This document shows positions 46,017 to 54,240 of a stretch of DNA of 64,000 nucleotides, in pieces. Below the pieces are notes generated by a model, which ran no database searches, was not told the DNA's origin, and was given only the letters and a program-made list of their open reading frames with translations. The stretch's first letter is position 1; the number at the start of each line of letters is the position of its first letter. The position numbers were made by a program, and so were the translations under genes. Origin of the DNA: Cerasibacillus terrae (GTDB lineage Bacteria; Bacillota; Bacilli; Bacillales; Amphibacillaceae); NCBI RefSeq assembly GCF_008039555.1, contig NZ_VDUW01000005.1:62001-126000 (forward strand), written 5' to 3'.

Positions 46017-47260
46017 TCATTTTCATCCCCTAATATTTCTTCTTGTTCTCTTTTTGTTGTCTGTAATTCTTTTTGTAACCAATTGGAATATTGTTGATAA
46101 TCAAAATAAACTTGTCCATCTCTTGCAATCCATTTAACTAATAATGAACCGGGAAGAATTTTATATGCATCATAAGCAATCGATAACCCTGATTCATCAT
46201 AATCCGTCCATATAATTACTTGTTCTACACTTGAACAATTACTTAATTGCTTAATAAATTGTCGGTGTGCTGACCGTATATGACCATCTAAACAAATAAC
46301 AAGTGAATCCGAGTGTTGCATGAATTTTGGAGAGGCAGCCATTCTTGTTAATATGGCACGATTTTCTACAAGCCAAATTGTTTTATTATCCGTTTCAAAT
46401 CGATCCTTTAAAAGCGAAACATCTGTCACAGCATGTAACGATCCAATGTGATATGTCGCGAACTTTCCTTTTATACTTCCGGAAAAATAAATCGGTGTAA
46501 TACTACCGAGACTCATCAACCCTAACGTCTTCGGGGAGTCATGCAGTAAAGTTTCTAATTGTGTAATAAATTCATCTTTATATCTATCAAATACTTTTGA
46601 TCCACCAATTTCTTTAAAATAAAACGCCCCTATTTCTTTAAAGTCAAATGTAGATTTACTTCTCCTTAATGTTAGAATAGCTACTAAAAACTCAAGAAAT
46701 CGCATGCGTTTTGAAACTGGCCAATCCTTTAAAAAGGAATCTTGTTTAAATGTTTGATAATCTATAGAAATCAAATAATCAATATGCTTTTGGAAACGAT
46801 TGAACTCATTTGGTAGGACAACTTGGCGAAGCTCTTGTTGATAGTTTTTAAATCGATTTTCCTGTTGTTGGATTTTTAATTGTTTCTCATTTTCAAGATA
46901 GTTAAATAAGGCAGGCCCCATTAAATAACCTTCTGACACAGGGGTCCTTCCATCATTAGATAATACAACTTTTCTAACAATCCATCCCGCTAATAGCCAA
47001 TCATGAATAGCATTTGAATCAGCTGAAATACGCTTTATTTTTCTAGTAGACAAGCGAGTTTTTATTAAAATATCATCCGGTTTGGAAGTTGTTACATTAG
47101 TTCTTTTAGAAACCCATAATCTAGCAATTCTCCGATATGTTCGGGGAGTTCTTTTTACGATATATGCTTTAAAGACATCATCTTCTTCTGCATCTATCCA
47201 CTCTATTTCCTCATGCTTTTTCAGCAGATGTTCTTCTATATATTGTTTCCATTGACACAA
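45992..47260 (-). CDS. jetD: Wadjet nuclease JetD (DUF3322/DUF2220, TOPRIM-like)
   Basis: A 422-residue protein with an N-terminal DUF3322 region (about 30-200) and a C-terminal DUF2220 TOPRIM-like nuclease (about 240-415). Acidic catalytic motifs are visible: WLVENRAIL near 297, CLDGHIRSAH near 325 and WTDYDESGLSIAYDAYKI near 350. It cuts plasmid DNA trapped by the loop-extruding JetABC. TTG start with GAGGG 6 bases upstream. It is the first gene here, so the order is D-A-B-C. Confidence 0.92.
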   Translation of the reverse strand: MCQWKQYIEEHLLKKHEEIEWIDAEEDDVFKAYIVKRTPRTYRRIARLWVSKRTNVTTSKPDDILIKTRLSTRKIKRISADSNAIHDWLLAGWIVRKVVLSNDGRTPVSEGYLMGPALFNYLENEKQLKIQQQENRFKNYQQELRQVVLPNEFNRFQKHIDYLISIDYQTFKQDSFLKDWPVSKRMRFLEFLVAILTLRRSKSTFDFKEIGAFYFKEIGGSKVFDRYKDEFITQLETLLHDSPKTLGLMSLGSITPIYFSGSIKGKFATYHIGSLHAVTDVSLLKDRFETDNKTIWLVENRAILTRMAASPKFMQHSDSLVICLDGHIRSAHRQFIKQLSNCSSVEQVIIWTDYDESGLSIAYDAYKILPGSLLVKWIARDGQVYFDYQQYSNWLQKELQTTKREQEEILGDENEWTKWINQ

Positions 47261-47288
47261 AGAAATCCCTCACAATCTAGTCGTTATT

Positions 47289-47317
47289 ATTTTATCCATG
47301 TGGTTGGATTTGAACAA
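47289..47317 (-). promoter_or_regulatory. Promoter of the jetDABC operon
   Basis: On the minus strand TTGTTC (47312-47317), 17 bases, TAAAAT (47289-47294). It lies 29 bases from the jetD start. Confidence 0.6.
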
Positions 47318-47532
47318 TTAACGTCATAAAAACTATAACCTCAATTAATGGAGGACATCATTCATCTTGTTATGCGCCACTTTATTCGAATACTTATATC
47401 ATATCACCTTTTAAATAGGACGTCAGTTTGATATATATCTTTGTACCTATACTTAAAAAGGAATCCGTTCAAATGGAAAAGAAAATATCCTAGAAATAAT
47501 AGATACCTTTAAATTCAAATAAAGAACTAGAC

Positions 47533-47569
47533 AAAAAGCCGTATCTCAAATTATGAGAAACGGCTTTTT
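47533..47569 (-). terminator. Strong terminator between the second NRAMP gene and jetD
   Basis: AAAAAGCCGT-TCTCA pairs with TGAGA-ACGGCTTTTT, with A/T runs on both sides, so it can act on either strand. It separates jetDABC from the upstream NRAMP gene. Nothing else was seen in 47318-47590. Confidence 0.9.
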
Positions 47570-47591
47570 GCTGTGCTCTTGTTTTCAAAAA

Positions 47592-47627
47592 AATTTCGAC
47601 AAAATCCGGGAAGTGACAGGCACCTCC
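47592..47627 (-). repeat. Stop-adjacent dispersed repeat, copy 3 (after second NRAMP gene)
   Basis: On the minus strand GGAGGTGCCTGTCACTTCCC follows the TAG stop and continues GGATTTTGTCGAAATT. Confidence 0.85.
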
Positions 47628-48848
47628 CTAAAATTGTTCCAGTACCGTAAGAATGGCAAGGTATCCCATTCCAATCGCAATAATTGCTCCTGTTATCGTT
47701 AACCATAATGGGTGTTTGTAATCCCCGACAACATCTTTTTTATATGCTCCAATTAGGATTGTTCCTAGTGCAAGTGGTAAAATCAGCGCATTCAATGCCC
47801 CCGCTAAAATTAACACACTTACAGGTTGTCCAACAAATGCAAATGTTGCTGATGAAATCACAATGAACAAAATGATAATATAATTATGATATTTGTCAAT
47901 CATTGGATGAAACGAACGAATAAAAGATACAGAAGTATACGCTGCACCAACAACCGATGTAATCGCTGCCGCCCACATAACGACACCAAATATACGGTAT
48001 CCAATATTCCCTGCTGCTAATTGAAAGACAGATGCAGGTGGATTGGCAGGATTGATAGCTAATCCTTGGGACACGACACCTAATACCGCCAGAAAGAGTG
48101 CGACTCGCATCACTCCTGTTACAGCAATACCAAACACAGAACTTTTTGTCACCTCAGGTAGAGATTCAACGCCTTTTATTCCTGCATCCAACAGGCGATG
48201 CCCACCTGCAAACGTGATATATCCACCGACAGATCCACCAATAAGAGTAACAATCGCAAGTACATCAATCTGTGTAGGCTTTACTGTATTAATAAGAGCT
48301 TCACCAACAGGTGGAGAAGTTGTATATGCAACATAAACCATTAAAATAATCATGACTACTCCAGCTAATTGGATCACTTTATCCATCACTTTGCCTGCTT
48401 CTTTGATAAGAAAAATCATGATAGCAAAAACTGCGCTAATAATAGAACCGGTTATCGGACTAATGCCTAACATCGCATTTAATCCAAGTCCTGCACCAGC
48501 GACATTCCCAATATTAAATGCTAAACCACCGATAACGATGAAGATGGATAATAATACACCTAAACCTGGTAAAACCCTATTCGCAATTTCATGCCCACGT
48601 AATCCGGATACGGCAATAACCCGCCATACATTTACCTGTGCAAATACATCTAAAACTAATGAAATTAAAATAACAAAAGCAAAACTAGCAGCCAATTGCT
48701 GGGTAAAGACCGTTGTTTGTGTTAAAAAACCAGGCCCAACAGAAGATGTCGCCATTAAAAATGCTGCCCCAAGTAAAACACTTCTCGTTCTATTTTTATT
48801 TTTAAAATCATCCTTTGATAAGTCCTTTGCAATAGCCTTTTCTGACAT
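47628..48848 (-). CDS. NRAMP family transporter, YcsG-like (copy 2)
   Basis: A 406-residue paralogue of the transporter at 33946-35181, with the same SSVGPGFLTQTT first-helix motif in place of DPGN and nearly the same sequence over its whole length. The C-terminal third is almost identical at DNA level, while the rest shows many silent changes. It lacks the last residues of copy 1 (ends VLEQF). GAAGGGG precedes the ATG. No pxpA gene accompanies it, so it is a separated duplicate. Confidence 0.85.
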   Translation of the reverse strand: MSEKAIAKDLSKDDFKNKNRTRSVLLGAAFLMATSSVGPGFLTQTTVFTQQLAASFAFVILISLVLDVFAQVNVWRVIAVSGLRGHEIANRVLPGLGVLLSIFIVIGGLAFNIGNVAGAGLGLNAMLGISPITGSIISAVFAIMIFLIKEAGKVMDKVIQLAGVVMIILMVYVAYTTSPPVGEALINTVKPTQIDVLAIVTLIGGSVGGYITFAGGHRLLDAGIKGVESLPEVTKSSVFGIAVTGVMRVALFLAVLGVVSQGLAINPANPPASVFQLAAGNIGYRIFGVVMWAAAITSVVGAAYTSVSFIRSFHPMIDKYHNYIIILFIVISSATFAFVGQPVSVLILAGALNALILPLALGTILIGAYKKDVVGDYKHPLWLTITGAIIAIGMGYLAILTVLEQF

Positions 48849-49090
48849 TGCAATCAGCCCCTTCTCATGTTGTCAAATTTATTATTCAAAACCTTTTTCA
48901 TATACGATTAATATATATTTCCATAGAAAATATAGAGGATTATTTCACTTCATTCATAAAGTTTTCCTACATCCATATGGATTTGGCAACCTTACACCAA
49001 GATTATCTTTTTATTTCCCTTTTATTTTCATGTCAATTAATACCGAAAATATAGTGAAAATTATGATAACTTTTCACGCCCATTGGCTAA

Positions 49091-49159
49091 TAAAGTGAAA
49101 CTTCAATCAGTGGGGAATTCTTGAAGTGGAGATCTTACAGCCAGTTAATCTGCGATAAA
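49091..49159 (+). repeat. 153-bp repeat family, internally deleted copy
   Basis: Begins TAAAGTGAAACTTCAATCAG and ends CCAGTTAATCTGCGATAAA like the complete copies, but the central 84 or so bases are missing. Both ends are therefore present in 69 bases. Around it, 48849-49778 is AT-rich DNA in which I see no gene. Confidence 0.8.
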
Positions 49160-49778
49160 ACAATAGTATTGTTGTTAGGCCAAAATAATGTAGTGACCTT
49201 TTTCCTCGCGTAATATTTGGAATATTCCGACATAAAAACCTGTACTTTCTCCAATAAAGTCAACCACATACAAATAATCATTATATAGTATTATGATTCA
49301 ATCAATTTATTTTTAACAGTAACAACCTGTTTTTACTTTTTCTTTATAAAATAATTCATCAAATTTCACTTAAATGATGCAGTCAAGTATGCAACACTAC
49401 ACATCTATTCTTCCCATATCATTAAGCGAAATATTTTTATAAACTTTTCATTTATTTTTCAGTGAGTCTATTTTTGTTTTTTTAATTTTATGAAAATTAT
49501 AAGCGGTATTTATTTATCCAAATGAATAAAATAAACCTTGTTCATGTTGTGAATGTAAGCAGGAATTATCTTTTAATCAATATCCTCAGCATTCTGCCAT
49601 CTTAATAAATACAATGCTTATGAATTATAACAAAATAAAATGGTAATGTATACAGTTAATTATAATTAAGATTAAAGTTTAAATCTTCCACAATATTCTT
49701 ATAGATAAATCAAAAGAGATGTGATTCTTGATGATTATGTTATCACTTGAAAGAAGGTCAGGGATTATTTAAACCATG

Positions 49779-49816
49779 TTAAAAAGCCTTTGATATCTAT
49801 TTCAAAGGCTTTTTAA
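49779..49816 (-). terminator. Terminator after the enoyl-CoA hydratase gene
   Basis: TTAAAAAGCCTTTGA pairs with TCAAAGGCTTTTTAA across 8 bases; T-rich on both strands. Confidence 0.9.
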
Positions 49817-49841
49817 CGCATTGATTTTATCTTATCCAAAA

Positions 49842-50627
49842 CTAAGATTCTATTTTTAATTGATCATTCCATACAGGTGTTCTTTTCTCGAAAAATGCCT
49901 CTATCCCTTCTTTTGCATCCGGATGTTGAGTGTTAGCTGCAATTACCTCCGTTGAATAATTCAAAGCTTGAAAATCCTCCATATTAAGTTGCTGGTAAAA
50001 TTGTTTTTTACCAATTTCAATGATATCCAAGCTCTGCTTCGTAACGTCTTTCGCTAATTTTTCAGTTTCCTTTTCTAATTTTTCACGAGGAACAACTTTA
50101 TTTACTAATCCATGCTGTAATGCCTCTTCGGCTGACATCATATTCCCAGTAAATAATAATTCGGCGGCTTTTTTTCTACCTATATTTCTACTTAAAAATA
50201 CAGCCGGTGTACTACAGAATAAACCACTATTGATTCCTGGCGTAGCAAATCTCGCCTCATCGCTAGCCACTGCCATATCACTTATGGCTACCAACTGACA
50301 ACCAGCAGCAACCGCAACACCCTGGACCTTTGAAATAACGATTTGAGGAATCTCTCGTATCGTACGCATTAATCGATAGCAAGTTTGAAATAAATCAAGT
50401 GCTTCTTCGGAGGTACTAGCTTGTACTTCTCTTAAACTATGTCCAGCCGAAAATGCCTTCGTAGAACCTTCGATAATAACAACTTTCACCTCTCGCCTTT
50501 TAGCAATATCCTTTAATAATTCATCTAATTCCTGCATTAATTTCAGCGATAAAGTGTTAAATTCTTTCGGGTTTTCTAATTTTATATACGCAATGTCTTC
50601 ATTTTTTCGAAATGATAAAAATTTCAT
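49842..50627 (-). CDS. Enoyl-CoA hydratase/isomerase family protein
   Basis: A 261-residue crotonase-fold protein. The oxyanion-hole segments are AFSAGHSLREV near residue 58 and KVQGVAVAAGCQLVAISDMAVAS near 99. The usual second catalytic glutamate of hydratases is not obvious; Ser or Gly residues lie there (INSGLFCSTPA near 131), as in ECHDC3-like members. The reaction on an acyl-CoA is therefore uncertain. GGAGTGATC precedes the ATG. Monocistronic. Confidence 0.85.
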   Translation of the reverse strand: MKFLSFRKNEDIAYIKLENPKEFNTLSLKLMQELDELLKDIAKRREVKVVIIEGSTKAFSAGHSLREVQASTSEEALDLFQTCYRLMRTIREIPQIVISKVQGVAVAAGCQLVAISDMAVASDEARFATPGINSGLFCSTPAVFLSRNIGRKKAAELLFTGNMMSAEEALQHGLVNKVVPREKLEKETEKLAKDVTKQSLDIIEIGKKQFYQQLNMEDFQALNYSTEVIAANTQHPDAKEGIEAFFEKRTPVWNDQLKIES

Positions 50628-50718
50628 CTGATCACTCCTCGTATATTATGTTTAGGCGTTATTTTTCCGCCTATTTTATTCTAACTAATTTATAAAATTG
50701 TATCTGCTAGTGCTACCG

Positions 50719-50848
50719 TTACTTTCCACTGCAGGCGGACGCTTTCCGCGGGCATGGCTTGAGCCTCCTCACTCGCAAAAAACGCTCGTTGCGGGGTCTC
50801 AAGTCTCATGCTTTTCCCGCAGGAGTCGCCGCCTTCCGTTCCAAGTAA
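50719..50848. repeat. Long GC-rich imperfect palindrome
   Basis: CTGCAGGCGGACGCTTTCCG at 50730 begins an extended imperfect palindrome. CATGGCTTGAG in the left half pairs with CTCAAGTCTCATG in the right half, and GCGGG with CCCGC. It is far more GC-rich than its surroundings and resembles the highly repeated palindromic sequences scattered through many Bacillus chromosomes. It lies just upstream of the IS110 element. Confidence 0.7.
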
Positions 50849-50879
50849 CTTGGTTTAGATAAATTCATGAATAAGTAAA

Positions 50880-52520
50880 GACCCTAAATAATATGCCAAA
50901 TGTCTTGGACGTTCCGTGATGTTCCTAGATAATGGTCTTAGGATCATTTGGGACAATTCTTTCACTCCTTGCGGATTGTACCGCATTAAAAAGACTGTTT
51001 CCCAGTGTGTGTTTCGACCTTCAAACACGCAGGCTGTACACCTTGATATTCGAACCTAGATGTTAGTAGCTCTAGGGCGGCTTTCGATACAAGGATAGTA
51101 CTCATAAACGAGGTTGCTGATCAGCGTTCACACTAGGGATATCCCGGAGCGTCCAAGACTTTAGTTCCAATGATTCTAAATCGAAAGGAGTGTTTGCCCC
51201 TATGAAATTATTTGTCGGTTTAGATGTTAGTTCTTTTGATATCAAAGCTTGTTTTTTAAATGGTGAAGGCGATCAGTTAAATTCCTTCACTGTTTCTAAT
51301 GATTTACCTGGTGCTACGCAGCTAAGAGATGAAATTTTAAAGACGACCCAAAATCAATCTGTTAGTGAAATGAAAATCGGTCTTGAATCTACCAGTGTCT
51401 ATAGTTTTCATCCATCCATGTTTTTGCACAACGATGAGTCACTTCGTGCTCTAGGTGGACAAGTGTTAGTAATGAATCCAAAACAGATAGCTAATTTTAA
51501 AAAGAGCTATAGCGATATGGATAAGACAGATGAAATCGATGCCTTTGTCATTGCTGATTACCTTCGGTTTGGCCGTTTGCCTATGTCAATTGTCAAAGAG
51601 GAACAATATGTTGCCCTTCAACAATTGACACGTGCACGTTTTCAAATAGTGCGCCAAACCACTCAGGAAAAACAACGTTTTCTTCAATATTTGAGTTATA
51701 AGTGTAATACATTTACAGAAGAGGTTGAGTCTTCTGTATTTGGTAAAGCGATGATGGATCTTTTTCTTGAAAGCTACAGTTTAGATGAATTATCCAGTAT
51801 GCCTTTAGAAGAGTTAGCTGATTATTTACGAACTAAAGGCAAGAATAGATTTCCAGATCCAGAATATGTCGCCGAATCAATTCAAAAAGCTGTTCGTTCT
51901 TCCTATCGATTAGACAAGGTCGTAGAAGACTCCATCGACACCATGCTAGCGACTTCCATCACGTTGATTCGCACATTTGAAAAGCAGATTAAGGAACTTG
52001 ATAAATCTATTGAGCGAATCATGAAAGGTGTGCCACAAACACTGCAGACTGTGCCTGGTATAGGACCAGTTTTTGCCGCTGGCATCATTGCTGAAATTGG
52101 ACAGATTGAACGCTTCGAAAATGAAGCAAAAGTTGCTAAGTATGCAGGTCTATATTGGCGAAAACATCAATCTGGTCGCTTTACGGCAGATGATACAACT
52201 TTATCGCGAAACGGAAACCAGTATCTCCGATATTATCTAGTTGAAGCCGCTAACTCGATAAGAAGGCAGATCCCTGAGTACTCCGATTACTTTGCGAAGA
52301 AGTACCAAGAAGTACCAAAGCATCAACACAAAAGAGCCCTCGTCTTAACTGCAAGAAAATTTGTTCGTTTGGTGGATGCGCTACTACGCAAAAACCAAAT
52401 TTACACGCCCAAAAGGAGCGTAATAAATGAAGCATAAATAGCTTCAAAATCCTTTTAACAATAACCAGTAAATTTTTACATGAAATTGCTGGTTTAGCTT
52501 AGAGTTGCCTTTTTTAAGCA
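50880..52520 (+). mobile_element. IS110 family insertion sequence (ends approximate)
   Basis: The transposase gene is flanked by about 320 bases of non-coding DNA upstream and roughly 80 or more downstream. IS110 elements lack clear terminal inverted repeats and do not make target duplications, so the ends cannot be fixed by eye. The upstream part holds several stem-loops (for example GTGTTT with AAACAC at 51009-51028) and is the expected place for the guide or bridge RNA. Confidence 0.65.
51202..52437 (+). CDS. IS110 family transposase (DEDD recombinase)
   Basis: A 411-residue IS110 transposase. The N-terminal DEDD RuvC-like domain starts MKLFVGLDVSS (first Asp), with IGLESTSVY (Glu) near 57 and DKTDEIDAFVIADYL (two Asp) near 110. 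The C-terminal transposase_20 domain has TVPGIGPVFAAGIIAEIG near 280 and KYAGLYWRKHQSGRF near 312. It is complete and looks functional. I start at ATG 51202, 11 bases after AAAGGAG; the GTG at 51190 touches that site. Confidence 0.93.
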   Translation: MKLFVGLDVSSFDIKACFLNGEGDQLNSFTVSNDLPGATQLRDEILKTTQNQSVSEMKIGLESTSVYSFHPSMFLHNDESLRALGGQVLVMNPKQIANFKKSYSDMDKTDEIDAFVIADYLRFGRLPMSIVKEEQYVALQQLTRARFQIVRQTTQEKQRFLQYLSYKCNTFTEEVESSVFGKAMMDLFLESYSLDELSSMPLEELADYLRTKGKNRFPDPEYVAESIQKAVRSSYRLDKVVEDSIDTMLATSITLIRTFEKQIKELDKSIERIMKGVPQTLQTVPGIGPVFAAGIIAEIGQIERFENEAKVAKYAGLYWRKHQSGRFTADDTTLSRNGNQYLRYYLVEAANSIRRQIPEYSDYFAKKYQEVPKHQHKRALVLTARKFVRLVDALLRKNQIYTPKRSVINEA

Positions 52521-52729
52521 AATTGGACCTTGATAATCAAATAATTATTTATTTTACTCTTGACATATTACCGCAGGTCTTCATTAATTTAGGTAGATTT
52601 GAAAATGAAAGTATAAATAACAGTATGTTTAATTTACTTATTTTTGTTATCTATTAATATTAGATAAATTAAAATCTTCCGTCAAATAAAAACAAACTAA
52701 AAGGAAGATAGCTTTTACTACCTTCCATA

Positions 52730-52764
52730 ATTTCGACAAAATTCGGGGCGTGACAGGCACCTAT
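52730..52764 (-). repeat. Stop-adjacent dispersed repeat, copy 4 (after YfcC-type gene)
   Basis: On the minus strand ATAGGTGCCTGTCACGCCCC follows the TAG stop directly and continues GAATTTTGTCGAAATT. It differs slightly (GCCCC for TTCCC). No gene is seen in 52521-52729. Confidence 0.85.
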
Positions 52765-54177
52765 CTAAAAAGGCCCGTATCCAGTCAAGACTGCGTAGGC
52801 AATGGCGATTGCGCCTACAATCATCCACATGATTAGTAATGGGAAGGCAAAGCGTACCCATTTGATCCAGTTAATTCCACCTACTGCAAGAACGGCCATG
52901 AGTACACCGGAAGTTGGAGTAATAATATTGGTAAATCCATCTCCTAACATCAAGATTAGGGCACCTGTCTGTCTTGTAATCCCTAATAAGTCAACAATTG
53001 GAACCATCAATGGCATGATAATTGCTGCCTGCCCTGTTCCAGAAGTGACCAACAAATTAAACAACAGATTAAATACATACAATAATTGCGCACCAATAAA
53101 TACAGAAGTTAACTCTAATGGCACAAGTGCATAATGAACGATTGTATCTAAAATAGCTCCTTCATTTAAAAGAACAATGACTGCTCTTGCAAGACCGACA
53201 ACTAGAGCACCATAAGCAATCGCCTTTGCCCCTTCAATAAATTTGTGAACAAATTCATTCGGACTTATTCGAGCAATGAAGGCGATTACAATTCCCATCA
53301 TTAAAAATATCCCAGATAATTCATTGATTCCCCAACCGTACTGAAATGCTCCGTAAATAAAACCAATAATAAATATTATAAAAGTCAATAAAATGAATTG
53401 CTGTCTTCCCGTAATTCGTGATGTATCTTCCTTCACATCCGCTTTTTCTGCGAGACTACCAAACGGTTTACTCCCCATATAAGATTTCTCAGGATTGTTT
53501 TTGATTCTTTTCGCGTACCAATTGGTGTAAGTAATCGTAATCGTAATTAAAGCTAGAAAAAGTACGATACGAAGAGGCATTCCTGAAAAGAGTGGTAATT
53601 CAGCGATGGTTTGTGCCAACCCTAAAATCGTTGGATCGAAAATTCCCGCAATCATTCCAGAATAATATCCTAAATAGACAGTAGCAACTCCAACAATCGC
53701 ATCTAATTTAAGCGAACGAGCTAATGCAATACCAATTGGTACAAATGCAATCACAGCATTTGCTGCTATTCCCATTGATGCTAATACACCGAAGATTCCA
53801 CTAACCGTTGCAATTAACAGCATATAACGTCCTTTTGTCTTTTCGATTAGTGTATTAATTCCGGAGTTAATAGCACCTGTTGACTCGATAATGTGGATAA
53901 TACCACCAATCGTAAAAATAAGGAAAATAATACCTGCTGATTCAATCATCCCTAATTGAATTGAACTAAATAAATCTAATATACTTGCTGGATTTGACTC
54001 TGTGGTTGAAAAACTCCCTGGAACTACTTTCGTAATATCATCTACTGTCTCCCTTTCATAGGATCCAGCCGGAATAAAATATGTTGCAAGAGCTGCAATA
54101 GTCACAATACTAAAGATAATAATAAATGCATCTGGCATCACAAAGCTTCTTGACTTTTTAAGTTGATTCCTTTCCAT
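52765..54177 (-). CDS. YfcC/DcuC family membrane transporter
   Basis: A 470-residue membrane protein with about twelve hydrophobic segments, of the C4-dicarboxylate anaerobic carrier / YfcC / arginine-ornithine antiporter superfamily. Visible conserved parts are FVMPDAFIIIFSIVTIAALATYFIP (in two pieces) at the N-terminus, YYSGMIAGIFDPT near 168 and LMLGDGFTNIITPTSGVLMAVL near 410. Its gene follows a C45-type peptide hydrolase by 63 bases on the same strand, suggesting uptake of the peptide, amino acid or acyl-amino acid that the hydrolase acts on. Confidence 0.85.
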   Translation of the reverse strand: MERNQLKKSRSFVMPDAFIIIFSIVTIAALATYFIPAGSYERETVDDITKVVPGSFSTTESNPASILDLFSSIQLGMIESAGIIFLIFTIGGIIHIIESTGAINSGINTLIEKTKGRYMLLIATVSGIFGVLASMGIAANAVIAFVPIGIALARSLKLDAIVGVATVYLGYYSGMIAGIFDPTILGLAQTIAELPLFSGMPLRIVLFLALITITITYTNWYAKRIKNNPEKSYMGSKPFGSLAEKADVKEDTSRITGRQQFILLTFIIFIIGFIYGAFQYGWGINELSGIFLMMGIVIAFIARISPNEFVHKFIEGAKAIAYGALVVGLARAVIVLLNEGAILDTIVHYALVPLELTSVFIGAQLLYVFNLLFNLLVTSGTGQAAIIMPLMVPIVDLLGITRQTGALILMLGDGFTNIITPTSGVLMAVLAVGGINWIKWVRFAFPLLIMWMIVGAIAIAYAVLTGYGPF

Positions 54178-54240
54178 AAATACCTCCCCATTTATTTATT
54201 TTCTTTTTAAAAACATATCCATCTTTTCAAACTAAAAAAA

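Noticed and set aside
48352..49098. Long plus-strand frame (248 codons) opposite the second NRAMP gene
   Set aside because: It is antisense to a clear membrane protein gene and its composition reflects that gene in another frame.
48849..49778. Hidden genes in the 0.9-kb gap after the second NRAMP gene
   Set aside because: Only short, AT-rich frames without ribosome binding sites were found.
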